Positions 55,065-64,000 are shown, numbered from the stretch's first letter. The stretch: 64,000 nt of DNA from Chthoniobacterales bacterium (GCA_036569045.1 DATCRI010000028.1:24736-88735); one strand, 5' to 3'. A program made the numbers and translations. Notes: generated from the sequence alone by a model not told the origin.

Positions 55065-55547
55065 ATGACCATCACTACCGGCAAAGTCGTCTTCTTCGAC
55101 TACACCCTCACCGACGACGACCAGGAAATCATCGATAGTTCACGGGGCGGCGAGCCCCTCGGCTACGTCCAGGGCGCCGGCCAGATCGTTCCCGGCCTCG
55201 AAAAGGCCATGGAAGGCAAGAAAGTCGGCGACAGCTTCAAGGTCGCCGTCGAAGCCGCCGAAGGCTACGGCCTGCACGACGAAGCCAACGTCGCCGTCAT
55301 TCCCGCCAGCCAGATCGAAGGCGTCGACGAGCTCGAAGTCGGCACCCAGCTCCACACCGACACCGAATACGGCGAACAAACCGTCGTCGTCACCAAGATC
55401 GAAGGCGACGAAGTCACCATCGACGCGAACCATCCCCTCGCCGGCCTCACGCTCAACTTCGACGTGACGATCCGCGAGATCCGCGACGCCAGCCCCGAAG
55501 AGATCTCCCACGGCCACGTCCACGGCGAAGGCGGCCACCACCACTAG
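55065..55547 (+). CDS. slyD: FKBP-type peptidyl-prolyl isomerase (SlyD-like)
   Basis: A 160-residue SlyD-type proline isomerase and chaperone. FKBP elements GKVVFFDYTLTDDDQEIIDS and VPGLEKAMEGKKVGDSFKV flank the insert-in-flap chaperone domain (about 70-130). The C-terminus SHGHVHGEGGHHH is a short histidine-rich metal-binding tail, as in nickel-handling SlyD proteins. Last gene before a clear terminator. Confidence 0.93.
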   Translation: MTITTGKVVFFDYTLTDDDQEIIDSSRGGEPLGYVQGAGQIVPGLEKAMEGKKVGDSFKVAVEAAEGYGLHDEANVAVIPASQIEGVDELEVGTQLHTDTEYGEQTVVVTKIEGDEVTIDANHPLAGLTLNFDVTIREIRDASPEEISHGHVHGEGGHHH

Positions 55548-55559
55548 GCCGCAACCTGG

Positions 55560-55590
55560 AGAGAAGCGCTTCGTCGCTTCTCTGATTTTC
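55560..55590 (+). terminator. Intrinsic terminator after slyD
   Basis: AGAGAAGCG (55560-55568) pairs perfectly with CGCTTCTCT (55575-55583) around a CTTCGT loop, followed by GATTTTC. It ends the bioB-rpiB-slyD unit. Its right edge touches the stop codon of the convergent zinc-ribbon gene. Confidence 0.8.
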
Positions 55591-55886
55591 TACCACACCG
55601 ACAGCACGAGCCCCGCGAGCATCGCGAGCAGCACCACGATCGCGGTGACCCACCAGATCGGCCTGATCCCGGACGGACGGACGCCTTCGCCGAATTCACG
55701 CGCGACGAATTCGTCGTAGTCGAATTCCTCGTCCGGCAGGTCGAGTCCGCCGCCGTCCGCGGCGAGCCGCCAGCCGGAATTGTGGTCCGCGCCGCATTCC
55801 GGACAGGCCCGCGCGCGCGGCGGCACGTCCTCGCCGCAGACGGGACACACTTCGGGCGTGCGGGGGCGACTGTTCAGGTAGGCCAT
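55590..55886 (-). CDS. Zinc-ribbon membrane protein
   Basis: A 98-residue protein. An N-terminal zinc ribbon (VCPVCGEDVPPRARACPECG, two CxxC pairs at about residues 14-31) is followed by an acidic stretch (LPDEEFDYDEFVAREFGEG) and one C-terminal membrane helix (PIWWVTAIVVLLAMLAGLVL). It is a tail-anchored protein with the zinc ribbon in the cytoplasm. Similar short proteins are common and uncharacterised. Confidence 0.75.
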   Translation of the reverse strand: MAYLNSRPRTPEVCPVCGEDVPPRARACPECGADHNSGWRLAADGGGLDLPDEEFDYDEFVAREFGEGVRPSGIRPIWWVTAIVVLLAMLAGLVLSVW

Positions 55887-55967
55887 CGAGTGACGCTACG
55901 CTAGGAAGCCACCGCGTCGCGAAAAAGAGGAATTTGCGCGGCCCGCCATCGGTGGAACACTCCTCCC

Positions 55968-56459
55968 GTGAGCGAATCCATCGATCCCGGCGTCTCCATC
56001 GGCCACGTCCATCTCAAGGTCGCCGATCTCGAACGAGCGATCGGTTTCTACTGCGGCGTGCTGGGCTTTGAGGTCACGGTGCGCTACGGCACGCAGGCCG
56101 CATTCCTGTCCGCCGGCGGCTACCACCACCATATTGGTCTGAATACGTGGGAAAGCCTCGGCGGCTCGCCCCCTCCGGCGGGCTCGACCGGGCTTTTCCA
56201 CACGGCGATCCGTTATCCAACCCGCGCCACCCTTGCCGATGCGGTGCGCCGCGTGCTCGCCGCCGGCATCACGCTCGACGGCGCCGCCGACCACGGCGTG
56301 AGCGAAGCCATTTATCTCCGCGATCCGGACGAAAACGGCGTGGAGCTCACCTGGGACCGTCCGCGTGACCAATGGCCCGTCGCCGCCGGCGGCGGGCTGG
56401 ACATGTTCACCCGCGCGCTGGATTTGCGGAATCTCCTCCGCGAGGCGCCGCCCGCCTGA
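55968..56459 (+). CDS. VOC superfamily (glyoxalase/extradiol dioxygenase-like) protein
   Basis: A 163-residue single-module VOC protein, similar to CatE-type ring-cleavage dioxygenase halves. The metal ligands are His in IGHVHLKVADLERAIGFYCG, His in YHHHIGLNTWES, and Glu in DENGVELTWDRP. The start is a GTG at 55968. With one module it would work as a dimer. Its function could be a dioxygenase, lyase or resistance protein; no neighbours decide this. Confidence 0.82.
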   Translation: MSESIDPGVSIGHVHLKVADLERAIGFYCGVLGFEVTVRYGTQAAFLSAGGYHHHIGLNTWESLGGSPPPAGSTGLFHTAIRYPTRATLADAVRRVLAAGITLDGAADHGVSEAIYLRDPDENGVELTWDRPRDQWPVAAGGGLDMFTRALDLRNLLREAPPA

Positions 56460-56558
56460 GGATTTGCAGGATGGCAGTTGCTTCGCGCCCCCGTTCGTGT
56501 TTCCCCTAATGCCACCGGGCGCGGAATGGCACCGCGCCTGCTGCCCACCCCTGAAATC

Positions 56559-58070
56559 ATGGCCCCCATTCGCTCCGCGCTCTTTGTCGGCTTTGCCCTT
56601 TTCCTGACCGTCGTGGCCCGCGCCGCCGGTCCCGCTGGCTTCGAACTCGATCTCTCGTCCGCCAAGGATCTCCCGCCGGGCCTGACCTGGGTGGCGGAAG
56701 GCCCGCAAAACGAGCCCTGCCTCCGCATCGATGTCTTCCCGAAGGACGCCTCCGCGCCGCATCTGCTCACCATTCCGATCGACATCCAGGCGCTCCGTGG
56801 CCACGAGATCCTGCTCAGCTACGATGTGCGCGCCGAGAACGTCTCGAAGCCCGCGCTCGACTACAACGGCATCAAGGCCCAGCTCCACTTCGTCTCTGCC
56901 GCCAGCGGCCCGCGCTGGTTCAACGAGGGGCTGCTCTACGGCACGATCCCCTGGAGGCACTCGGAGCTGATCATCCGCGTGGACGACGACGCCACCGACG
57001 GCGTCCTCCAGCTCGGCATGCAGGAATGCTCCGGCACCGCGTGGCTGGCGAACGTCGCCCTCACCGTCCGCGGCCCGAGACCCGCCCGCCCGCCCCGCCT
57101 CCGCGGCGTCGTGAGTCCGTCGTCCTTTTCCCCGAAGGATTTCGAGGAACTCGCCGCCTGGAAGGTGAACCTCATCCGCTGGCAGCTCATCAACCCCGAA
57201 TGGCCCCGCACGGAGATCCCGTCCGACCCGGCCGTCTACGGCCCCTGGCTCGACAAGAAACTCGACGAGCTCGCCCTCGTGCTCGAGCAGGCGAAACAGA
57301 TCGGCGCCCGCGTCGTCGTCGACCTTCACGCTCCTCCCGGTGGTCGCCTGCCGGACGGGACGCTACGCATGGTCCTCGACAAGGAAATGCAGGATTACTT
57401 CCTCTTTGTCTGGGAAAAGATCGCCCAACGCTTCAAGGGCAACCCCACCATCTGGGCCTACGACCTGATGAACGAGCCCCTGCAAAACAAGCCGTCTCCC
57501 CCCGGCGTGATGGACTGGTTTGCCCTGCAGGAAGCCGCCGCTCGGGCCGTCCGCAAGATCGATCCCGACACGACCATCCTCATCGAGGCGGACCAGTGGG
57601 ACTCCCCCGAGGCGTTCACCTGGATGCGCCCCGTCTGGGTAACGAACGTCGTTTACGAGACGCACATGTATTGGCCCTACGAATACACGCACCAGGGCTT
57701 CGAGCGGCCGTGGAATACCCCCGCGGATCGCCCACCCTACCCCGGCACCTTCAACGAACGCCCGTTCGACCGCGCCGCCCTCATCCGGCACCTCGCCCCC
57801 GTGCGGGAGTTCCAGCGCGCCTACGGAGCGAAGATTTTCGTCGGCGAGTTCAGCGTCACCCGCTGGGCGCCGGGCGCGGCAAGATACCTGAGCGACGTCA
57901 TCGGGCTCTTCGAGGAATACGGTTGGGATTGGACGTATCACGCCTTCCGCGAGCAATCCGCCTGGAGCCTCGAGCACGAGAATCTGCCGCAGGATTCCGA
58001 CACGCCCGCGCAGACTCCGCCCGATCGAGCGAACGTCGTCCGCTCCTGGTTCCTCAAGAACGCGCCGTAA
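56559..58070 (+). CDS. Secreted glycoside hydrolase family 5 (cellulase-like)
   Basis: A 503-residue exported enzyme. The signal peptide is MAPIRSALFVGFALFLTVVA, then RA, which decides ATG 56559 over ATG 56526. Residues about 25-185 are a beta-sandwich resembling a carbohydrate-binding module. The GH5 barrel follows: INLIRWQL-type strand (KVNLIRWQLINPEWP), VVVDLHAPPGG, acid/base Glu in AYDLMNEPLQN, THMYWPYEYTHQG and the nucleophile Glu in IFVGEFSVTRW. It probably attacks a beta-glucan or beta-mannan outside the cell. There is no anchor or sorting signal. Confidence 0.88.
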   Translation: MAPIRSALFVGFALFLTVVARAAGPAGFELDLSSAKDLPPGLTWVAEGPQNEPCLRIDVFPKDASAPHLLTIPIDIQALRGHEILLSYDVRAENVSKPALDYNGIKAQLHFVSAASGPRWFNEGLLYGTIPWRHSELIIRVDDDATDGVLQLGMQECSGTAWLANVALTVRGPRPARPPRLRGVVSPSSFSPKDFEELAAWKVNLIRWQLINPEWPRTEIPSDPAVYGPWLDKKLDELALVLEQAKQIGARVVVDLHAPPGGRLPDGTLRMVLDKEMQDYFLFVWEKIAQRFKGNPTIWAYDLMNEPLQNKPSPPGVMDWFALQEAAARAVRKIDPDTTILIEADQWDSPEAFTWMRPVWVTNVVYETHMYWPYEYTHQGFERPWNTPADRPPYPGTFNERPFDRAALIRHLAPVREFQRAYGAKIFVGEFSVTRWAPGAARYLSDVIGLFEEYGWDWTYHAFREQSAWSLEHENLPQDSDTPAQTPPDRANVVRSWFLKNAP

Positions 58071-58097
58071 AAGGGCCCCGGCGTTCTCCCTCGGACG

Positions 58098-59978
58098 CTA
58101 TTGGCGAAGGATCTTCACTTTGGCGATCGGCGATCTCACACCGTCTCCATCGACGGATTGGAAGGTCAGCTTCGTCACCTTGTCCTTCGGGCGGAACTTG
58201 AAGATCCACGCCCCGCCGGCCAGTTTCGCCTTTTTGGTCACCGTCTTCTTTTTCCCGCTGGCCGAGACCTTTTTGTAGATCGCCAGCACCGAGACAACGC
58301 CCCGGTCGTCGCTCGCCGTCCCCTTGATCTTCACGGGTTTGCCGGTCGCGATGACCTTCTTTTTCCCGAGAACTGCCAGGGTCGGCGCGGCGTTCGAGCC
58401 GGGCGTGGAACCGGGGCCGGAAGGCGTCACGCCCGGGATGGCCGCGGCCGGCGCGGTGGCGATGGGATTCGACACGGTATTCAACGCGGGAATTGCCACG
58501 GAATAAAGATTCAGCACGAACTCGCCATCCTTGTAAGCGGTGTAGACCACCCGGGAGCTGTCCGGCGTGATCTTGTAGGACGTAATCCACTGGTTGGCAG
58601 GTATCGGGCCGATCTGGACTGGCGCATAGGCGCCCGTCGTGGAAACCGCCCAGAGAGTGTTTTGCGTGTATGTCGGGCCGCGCTGCTCATAGACGATGAA
58701 CGTGCTGTCGGGCGACACGATGTAGCTGTTCACGTCCTGGTCGGAGGCCAGCTGCGTCACCCGCCGCGGCGCGAAATCGAAGGTCGTCGGCGCGGTGTAG
58801 AGGTCGGTGATTCCGCTGTTCGTCAGCGTGCCGCGGAGAACGAGGTAGTTCTCGTCGGGCGTCAGTGAAATCTGGCGGATGCCGATATAGTTCGGCGTCG
58901 GGTAATAGACGGCTTTCTGGTTCGGCGCTCCCGACGTCGAAGCTTCGAACACGACATACACGCCCTCATCGATGAGGTCGCCGAGGTAATAGACTTTGTT
59001 GGAAAGCGGCGCTGGCAGGAAACCCGCCACGTCCGCATCGGCATGGAAAGACGTGTTGAGCTGCGTCTGCGTGCCGGCCGCGGTCGTCGAGGCCTTGTAG
59101 AGATTGACGACTCCGTCCGTCACGTGATCTCCGCTGAAGATCACGCTGGCGCCGCTCGCTGTGGGGCTCACCGGCGCGAAGTTCGTGTTGTTCACATCGC
59201 CCCCGGTCGCTGGCGCCGAGTTCAGCGTGATCTGGCCATTGGCCGCATTCACCGGCGCACTGAAAAGCTCGGTGACGCCGTCGGCATTGAGTTCGCCGGT
59301 GAAGAGCGCGCGCGTGCCGGAAGCCGTATCGACGAGTTGCAAGCCCCGCGGATACTCCAGCTCGGGAAACGGTGAACTGATTTTCAGCACCGCGCCCGGC
59401 GTCGTGGTCGAGGCACTGAAGAGGCCGTAATCCGTGTTCGTCCGACTTTGGAAGACGGCCCGCGTGCCATCGGAGGTAATGAGGATCGAACTCAGCTCAT
59501 TCAGCCCGGCGTTCGTCGCCAGCGTGGATTCCGTGCCGGCCGCAGTGGCGGAAGCCTTCTTGAGATCGAAGTGATTGTTCGTCCCGTCGAAGCGACCAAA
59601 AATGACCGTGGCACTGTTCGGAGTGATCGCAAAGCTCCCGGAAAAGAAATCGCCCGCCGGAGAGGTGGTGGTGATCTGCACCTGGGTGCCAGCGGCCGAG
59701 ACCGAGGCGCTGTAGAGATCCGTGACGTCGTTGGTCGTCAGCTCCGCACCGTAGAGCACCCGGCTGCTATCCGGGGTGATCTGAAATTCGGTCGTCACGC
59801 CGTTACTGCTCTCCGGAAACGCCGGCGCGCTGTTGATCTGGACAGTCTGCGCGCTCGCCGAGGCCGCCGCCAGAGCCGCCGCACATGCCGCACCGGACCA
59901 TTTCACCACGCGGTGCCAAGCTCCCGCAGCCCGTTTATCGTCACTCGGCTTGCAATGCATGGCACCAACAGATGCCAT
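58098..59978 (-). CDS. Secreted TolB-like beta-propeller protein with C-terminal Ig-like domain
   Basis: A 626-residue exported protein. The start ATG at 59978 has GGAGG four bases upstream. A signal region ends ALAAASASAQ (near residue 44). Residues about 45-470 hold repeated TolB/WD40-like blades around motifs such as ITPDSSRVLYGAELTTNDVT, and similar ITPNSATVIFGRFDG and LTPDENYLVLRG. The C-terminal about 100 residues are a lysine-rich Ig/PKD-like domain (VKIKGTASDDRGVVSVLAIY). No enzyme motif is seen. Proteins of this style are frequent in Verrucomicrobiota. It is divergent from prfC, with 83 bp between start codons. Confidence 0.72.
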   Translation of the reverse strand: MASVGAMHCKPSDDKRAAGAWHRVVKWSGAACAAALAAASASAQTVQINSAPAFPESSNGVTTEFQITPDSSRVLYGAELTTNDVTDLYSASVSAAGTQVQITTTSPAGDFFSGSFAITPNSATVIFGRFDGTNNHFDLKKASATAAGTESTLATNAGLNELSSILITSDGTRAVFQSRTNTDYGLFSASTTTPGAVLKISSPFPELEYPRGLQLVDTASGTRALFTGELNADGVTELFSAPVNAANGQITLNSAPATGGDVNNTNFAPVSPTASGASVIFSGDHVTDGVVNLYKASTTAAGTQTQLNTSFHADADVAGFLPAPLSNKVYYLGDLIDEGVYVVFEASTSGAPNQKAVYYPTPNYIGIRQISLTPDENYLVLRGTLTNSGITDLYTAPTTFDFAPRRVTQLASDQDVNSYIVSPDSTFIVYEQRGPTYTQNTLWAVSTTGAYAPVQIGPIPANQWITSYKITPDSSRVVYTAYKDGEFVLNLYSVAIPALNTVSNPIATAPAAAIPGVTPSGPGSTPGSNAAPTLAVLGKKKVIATGKPVKIKGTASDDRGVVSVLAIYKKVSASGKKKTVTKKAKLAGGAWIFKFRPKDKVTKLTFQSVDGDGVRSPIAKVKILRQ

Positions 59979-60061
59979 CCCGCCTCCATATTGGAAAGTC
60001 AAAGTCGCCGGGCTTGCCGGTTGAACCGGGCTCCGGATTCGCGCATCCTGACACGCCTCAC

Positions 60062-61702
60062 ATGCCAGATTTGGAAAAACCACCCGAGCGGGACACCCGA
60101 TCCAACCCCGTCGCCGCTCACGAGATTCGCCGTCGGCGCACGTTCGCCATCATCTCGCACCCCGACGCCGGCAAGACCACCCTCACGGAGAAATTCCTCC
60201 TCTACGGCGGCGCCCTCCAGCTCGCCGGCACCGTGACCGCCCGCAAGGACCAGCGCGCCACCACGAGCGACTGGATGGAACTCGAGCGCCAGCGCGGCAT
60301 CTCGGTCAGCTCGACCGTGCTGCAGTTCGAATACGGCGGCTGCGTCGTGAACCTGCTCGATACTCCCGGTCACAAGGATTTCTCCGAGGACACCTACCGC
60401 GTGCTCACCGCCGTGGACGCGGCGGTAATGGTCGTCGACGCCGCCAAGGGTATCGAGACGCAGACCCGCAAGCTCTTCGAGGTCTGCCGTCAGCGCGGCG
60501 TGCCCATCTTCACCTTCATGAACAAGCTCGACCGGCCCTCGCGTCCGCCGCTGGAGCTGCTGGACGAACTCGAAAACGTCCTCGGCATTCACGCGCTGCC
60601 CATCAACTGGCCGCTCGGCAGCGGCGCGGAATTCCGCGGCGTTTACGATCGCCAGGCCAGCGAGGTGCATCTCTTCGAGCGCACGCCCAAAGGCGCCTAC
60701 CGTGCGCCGGAACAGGTCGGCGGCGTCGACGATCCGCTCGTGAAAACCGCGATGTCGCCCGACGTTTACACGCAATTTCGCGACGAGCTCGACCTCCTCG
60801 ACGGCGCCGGTGCCGACTTCGACATCGCCGAGGTGCGCGCCGGCCGCCTCACGCCCGTGTTCTTCGGCAGCGCGATGAACAATTTCGGCGTCCAGCTCCT
60901 CCTCGACAAGTTTCTCGAGCTCGCGCCCGGTCCCGCTCCGCGCGACACCGCCAATGGCCCGGTAAGTCCCGACAACGAGGCCTTCTCCGGCTTCGTCTTC
61001 AAGATCCAGGCCAACATGAACCCGAAGCACCGCGACCGCGTCGCCTTCATCCGCATCGTTTCGGGCGAGTTCAAGCGCGACATGACTGTCGCCCACCCGC
61101 GCACCGGCAAGCCCGTGCGCCTTTCGAACTCCCAGCGCCTTTTCGCGCAGGAACGCGAGACCGTGGACAGCGCCTGGGCCGGCGACGTCGTCGGCCTCGT
61201 AGGCAACCAGGATTTCCAGATCGGCGATACGCTCAGCGAGGATCCCGCCGTGCGCTTCGACGAGATTCCGCGGTTCGCGCCGGAGTGCTTCGCCCAGATT
61301 CACAGTGCCAGCACGGCGACCGGCAAGCGCTTCCGCGAGGGTCTCGATCAACTCCTCCGCGAAGGCGTCGCCCAGGCCTTTGAATTGAAGGACAGCCTCG
61401 TCCGCACGCCCCTGCTCGGCGCGGTCGGCCCCCTGCAATTCGAGGTGCTCCAGTATCGCCTCGAGGGCGAATACGGCGCCGGCTGCCGCGTAGAGACGGC
61501 GCCGTGGAGCGTGGCGCGCTGGATTCGCGCAAAGGACGGATCGAACAAGCTCCCGCCCGTCACCCTGCCGACGGGCGCGAAAGAAGCCCGGGATGCGGAT
61601 GGCAACCCCGTGGCGCTCCTCCCCAATCACTGGGGCTTGAGCTATTTCGAGAGCAAGAATCCCGATCTCGAAATTTCGCCGCTCCCCTTCCGCGCGGAAT
61701 GA
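60062..61702 (+). CDS. prfC: Peptide chain release factor 3
   Basis: A 546-residue translational GTPase that recycles RF1 and RF2. The GTPase motifs are ISHPDAGKTTLTEKFLLYGG (G1), RGISVSSTVLQF (G2), LLDTPGHKDFSEDTYR (G3) and FMNKLDRP (G4), and LLGAVGPLQFEVLQYRLEGE is RF3-specific. It is full length. ATG 60062 gives a 27-residue polar N-terminus before G1, slightly longer than in E. coli. Confidence 0.96.
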   Translation: MPDLEKPPERDTRSNPVAAHEIRRRRTFAIISHPDAGKTTLTEKFLLYGGALQLAGTVTARKDQRATTSDWMELERQRGISVSSTVLQFEYGGCVVNLLDTPGHKDFSEDTYRVLTAVDAAVMVVDAAKGIETQTRKLFEVCRQRGVPIFTFMNKLDRPSRPPLELLDELENVLGIHALPINWPLGSGAEFRGVYDRQASEVHLFERTPKGAYRAPEQVGGVDDPLVKTAMSPDVYTQFRDELDLLDGAGADFDIAEVRAGRLTPVFFGSAMNNFGVQLLLDKFLELAPGPAPRDTANGPVSPDNEAFSGFVFKIQANMNPKHRDRVAFIRIVSGEFKRDMTVAHPRTGKPVRLSNSQRLFAQERETVDSAWAGDVVGLVGNQDFQIGDTLSEDPAVRFDEIPRFAPECFAQIHSASTATGKRFREGLDQLLREGVAQAFELKDSLVRTPLLGAVGPLQFEVLQYRLEGEYGAGCRVETAPWSVARWIRAKDGSNKLPPVTLPTGAKEARDADGNPVALLPNHWGLSYFESKNPDLEISPLPFRAE

Positions 61703-61733
61703 GGAGCGGCGATTCGGCAAAGCGGCTGGACAA

Positions 61734-61913
61734 CTAGTAGACGACCGTCGGCGCCGGGCTGACTGTCGTGGTCGTGGCGGTGCCACCCACGGCGCGATGC
61801 GTCACGGTTTCCTCCGTAGTCGTTGTGGTGCGCGTCGGCGGGGCCTCCACCGTGGTGCAGGCCGAGAGCGCGAAACTGCCGGCCACAAGGGCGAGAGCGA
61901 AGAGGTTTTTCAT
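61734..61913 (-). CDS. Tiny Thr-rich lipoprotein
   Basis: A 59-residue protein. MKNLFALALVAGSFALSAC is a clean lipoprotein signal (lipobox LSAC, Cys19). The mature part is Thr/Val-rich (PPTRTTTTTEETVTHRAV, then TATTTTVSPAPTVVY), suggesting an extended surface or periplasmic chain. It is 8 nt downstream of another Thr-rich secreted protein on the same strand. The two resemble each other in composition, so a duplicated small-envelope-protein pair is possible. Confidence 0.68.
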   Translation of the reverse strand: MKNLFALALVAGSFALSACTTVEAPPTRTTTTTEETVTHRAVGGTATTTTVSPAPTVVY

Positions 61914-61921
61914 GGGTTCGA

Positions 61922-62314
61922 TTATTCCGTGGTGGTGGTCGTCGTCGTGGTCTTCGTCTCCTCGACGGCGGGAGCCGCAGTCGTAGTGGAGCGATGGACA
62001 ACCACGCGGGAGGCGGCCATCGTTCCGCCGTTATCGGTGTAGTAGACGGTGACCGGCAGTCCGGACTTCACGACGTCCACCGAGACCGGGGCGCCAGTGT
62101 CGTCGACGTAGGTTGTCGTTTTGCTGGCGGTGTATTGCACCGGGGTCGCGCTCGACTCCGTGCGGACGGAGATCAAATCCGGACCGAAGGAGGTGAGCGT
62201 GCCCGCCGTGTTCATCGACGAGACCGTCGTGGTGGTCTGAGCGCCAGCCGTGCCAGCCAGGGTGAGCGCCGCCGCGAGGGTGGCCGCCGTGAGGGTAAGC
62301 TTGATGGGTTTCAT
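61922..62314 (-). CDS. Small secreted Thr-rich protein
   Basis: A 130-residue protein. The signal peptide is MKPIKLTLTAATLAAALTLA, then GTAGAQ. The mature domain has short beta strands (SFGPDLISVRTESSATPVQY, TTYVDDTGAPVSVDVVKSGL, VTVYYTDNGGTMAASRVVVH), reminiscent of small OB or SH3-like secreted proteins. The tail is a run of eight threonines before a final Glu. Its function is unknown. It is divergent from htpG, with 160 bp between them. Confidence 0.68.
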   Translation of the reverse strand: MKPIKLTLTAATLAAALTLAGTAGAQTTTTVSSMNTAGTLTSFGPDLISVRTESSATPVQYTASKTTTYVDDTGAPVSVDVVKSGLPVTVYYTDNGGTMAASRVVVHRSTTTAAPAVEETKTTTTTTTTE

Positions 62315-62474
62315 GACGCTGATGGTTCGCACCTCGCTCAATATCCGGACGTCACCCCGCGATTTTTGACGTCGAGATCCCCGATCGTGATCCGGGGTTC
62401 GCCGACCACCCACTCCCCGCGCTTTCCATTCGCGCCACGTTTGACAGAATAACGTTCCCAATTTTCTTACTCCC

Positions 62475-64000
62475 ATGTCCGCCACCATCGAAAAACACGA
62501 GTTCCAGGCTGAGATCGCCCAGCTCCTCAACATCGTCATTCACTCGCTCTACACGGATAAGGAAATCTTCATCCGCGAGCTCATCTCGAACGCCGCCGAC
62601 GCCACCGAGAAACTCAAGTTCCTCCAGACCTCCGGCGCGGCGATTTTCGAAGCCGACCGCGCGCTCAACATCTCCGTCACCACCGACGACACCGCGCACA
62701 CCATCACGATCGCCGACGCCGGCATCGGCATGACGCACGCCGAACTCATCGAGAATCTCGGCACCATTGCCCATTCCGGGTCCAAGGCCTTCCTCCAGCA
62801 GATCAAGGAAAACGCCGCGAAGTCCGGCGGCACGGGCGCGGCCGAGATCATCGGCCAGTTCGGCGTCGGCTTCTACTCGGCCTTCATGGTCGCCTCGAAG
62901 GTCACCGTTTACACCCGCAGCTACCAGCCGAACGAGACCGGCTGGATCTGGTCGTCCGACGGCGTGAGCAGCTACGAGATCGAGCCAGGCGTCGATCTAC
63001 CTCGCGGCACGAAAATCGTCATTCAGCTCACCGAGGCCGACAAGGAATACGCCACCAAATGGCGCGTCGAGAGCGTCATCAAGCGCTACTCGAACTTCGT
63101 CGGCTTCCCGATCGAGCTCGACGGCGAGGCCGTGAACACGATCAACGCGATCTGGACGCGCAACAAATCCGAGATCACGACCGAGGAATACGACGAGTTC
63201 TACAAGTTCATCGGCCACGACATCGATGCGCCGCAATACCGCCTGCACTTCACCGCCGACGCGCCGCTTTCCATCAAGGCGCTTCTCTTCGTGCCGCAGC
63301 ACAGCCGCGAGAAGCTCGGCATGCCGAAGACCGAGAGCGAGGTCCATCTCTACTGCCGCAAGATCCTCATCCAGGCGAAGTCCAAGGGCCTCTTCCCCGA
63401 ATGGCTGCGCTTCCTCAAGGGCGTCGTCGACAGCGAAGACCTGCCGCTGAACATCTCCCGCGAAACGATGCAGGACAGCGCCCTTCTCCAGAAGCTCAAC
63501 AAGGTCCTCACCACGCGTTTCCTCAAGTTTCTCGACGAAGAGGCGAAGGCCGACGCCGAGAAATACGCTGCGTTCTTCAAGGAATTCGGCCACTTCCTCA
63601 AGGAAGGCATCGTCAGCGACTACACGCACAAGGATGCCCTCGCGAAGCTCCTGCGTTACACGACCTCCACGAGCGAAACGCCGGTCGCGCTAGCCGATTA
63701 CGTCGCCCGCATGCCCGAGGAGCAGAAGGAAATCTACCACCTCTCGGCGGGCAGCCGCGAAGCCTGCCTCGCGAGCCCCTATTACGAAGGCCTCGCCGCC
63801 AAGGGCTACGAAGTCATTTTCCTGCTCGATCCGTGGGACGAGTTCGTGATGGAGCACCTCCATGAGTTCGAAGGCAAGAAACTCGTCGCCGCCGAGAAGG
63901 CCGAGATCGCCCTCGACAAACCCGAGTCCAGGCTCGACGAGGAAGCCACGCGCCTGCTCTGCAACTTCATCAAGGAAACCCTCGGCGATAAGGTCAACGA
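62475..64000 (+). CDS. htpG: Chaperone protein HtpG (Hsp90), 3' end beyond the window
   Basis: 508 residues are visible; the C-terminal dimerisation domain is cut off. The GHKL ATPase domain shows IRELISNAADATEKLKFLQ, TIADAGIGMTHAELIENLGT and IGQFGVGFYSAFMVASKV. The middle domain has PLNISRETMQDS and the catalytic Arg region. The bases before ATG 62475 show no strong Shine-Dalgarno, and I found no CIRCE element in the 160-bp intergenic region. Confidence 0.96.
   Translation, partial: MSATIEKHEFQAEIAQLLNIVIHSLYTDKEIFIRELISNAADATEKLKFLQTSGAAIFEADRALNISVTTDDTAHTITIADAGIGMTHAELIENLGTIAHSGSKAFLQQIKENAAKSGGTGAAEIIGQFGVGFYSAFMVASKVTVYTRSYQPNETGWIWSSDGVSSYEIEPGVDLPRGTKIVIQLTEADKEYATKWRVESVIKRYSNFVGFPIELDGEAVNTINAIWTRNKSEITTEEYDEFYKFIGHDIDAPQYRLHFTADAPLSIKALLFVPQHSREKLGMPKTESEVHLYCRKILIQAKSKGLFPEWLRFLKGVVDSEDLPLNISRETMQDSALLQKLNKVLTTRFLKFLDEEAKADAEKYAAFFKEFGHFLKEGIVSDYTHKDALAKLLRYTTSTSETPVALADYVARMPEEQKEIYHLSAGSREACLASPYYEGLAAKGYEVIFLLDPWDEFVMEHLHEFEGKKLVAAEKAEIALDKPESRLDEEATRLLCNFIKETLGDKVN

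Noticed and set aside
62315..62474. CIRCE/HrcA operator or sigma-32 promoter for htpG
   Set aside because: No TTAGCACTC-N9-GAGTGCTAA is present. A TTGACA at 62451 has no -10 at a usable distance before the ATG.

Overview
The window is one contiguous, very GC-rich and gene-dense bacterial chromosome segment with about 58 protein genes on both strands, one tRNA and short intergenic gaps. Several points suggest the phylum Verrucomicrobiota. These are a protein with Gloeo/Verruco (GloVer) tandem repeats at 15.8-16.7 kb, secreted beta-propeller proteins of a verrucomicrobial style, a bacterial ceramide locus, and short 9-nt-periodic CGCAGAG repeats. This assignment is inference from gene content; there is no rRNA in the window to confirm it.

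Layout. Positions 1-3.3 kb hold a three-gene minus-strand operon that looks like a complete bacterial ceramide pathway: serine palmitoyltransferase, a bCerS-like acyltransferase and a CerR-like SDR reductase. A tRNA-Pro(UGG) follows, and 20 bp of its 3' end is repeated 112 bp downstream. From 3.6 to 15.6 kb come small proteins, a class III cyclase/NB-ATPase/TPR regulator, a sulfur-relay group (tcdA, sufE-like, tatD), a membrane protein, a transglutaminase, an FAD monooxygenase, a Na/Pi transporter and a HAD hydrolase.

Positions 15.7-22.6 kb are the accessory region. It holds the GloVer protein, a convergent C5-cytosine methyltransferase and HNH endonuclease (a candidate type II restriction-modification pair), a 42-bp-period array of palindromic units, a frameshifted gene, and a three-gene cassette (cysteine desulfurase, DUF6883-like, DUF4926-like) with ATGA overlaps. 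The cassette is bracketed by 131-bp direct repeats that copy the 3' end of the frameshifted gene. A nucleotidyltransferase closes the region.

The rest is mostly core metabolism and housekeeping: pgm; a glycerol operon glpF-glpK-glpD-gabD; a sulfotransferase; a natural exonuclease-DNA ligase fusion; two tandem ABC-F ATPases; folD with a DUF374 acyltransferase; a LacI regulator with a palindrome at its start codon; an inositol-monophosphatase-like enzyme with a MATE pump; glutamate dehydrogenase; a PhoB/PhoR-like two-component pair; guanine deaminase; lgt; an outer-membrane protein; RlpA; a phosphoesterase with a LysM/NlpC-P60 hydrolase; a LON domain; a purine permease; bioB-rpiB-slyD; a GH5 glycosidase; prfC; two small Thr-rich secreted proteins; and the start of htpG, which runs off the window.

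Gene organisation is compact. Operon partners often share ATGA or TTGA, and three convergent pairs share a single palindromic CTAG as both stop codons. The two cut genes are the reductase at the left edge and htpG at the right edge.
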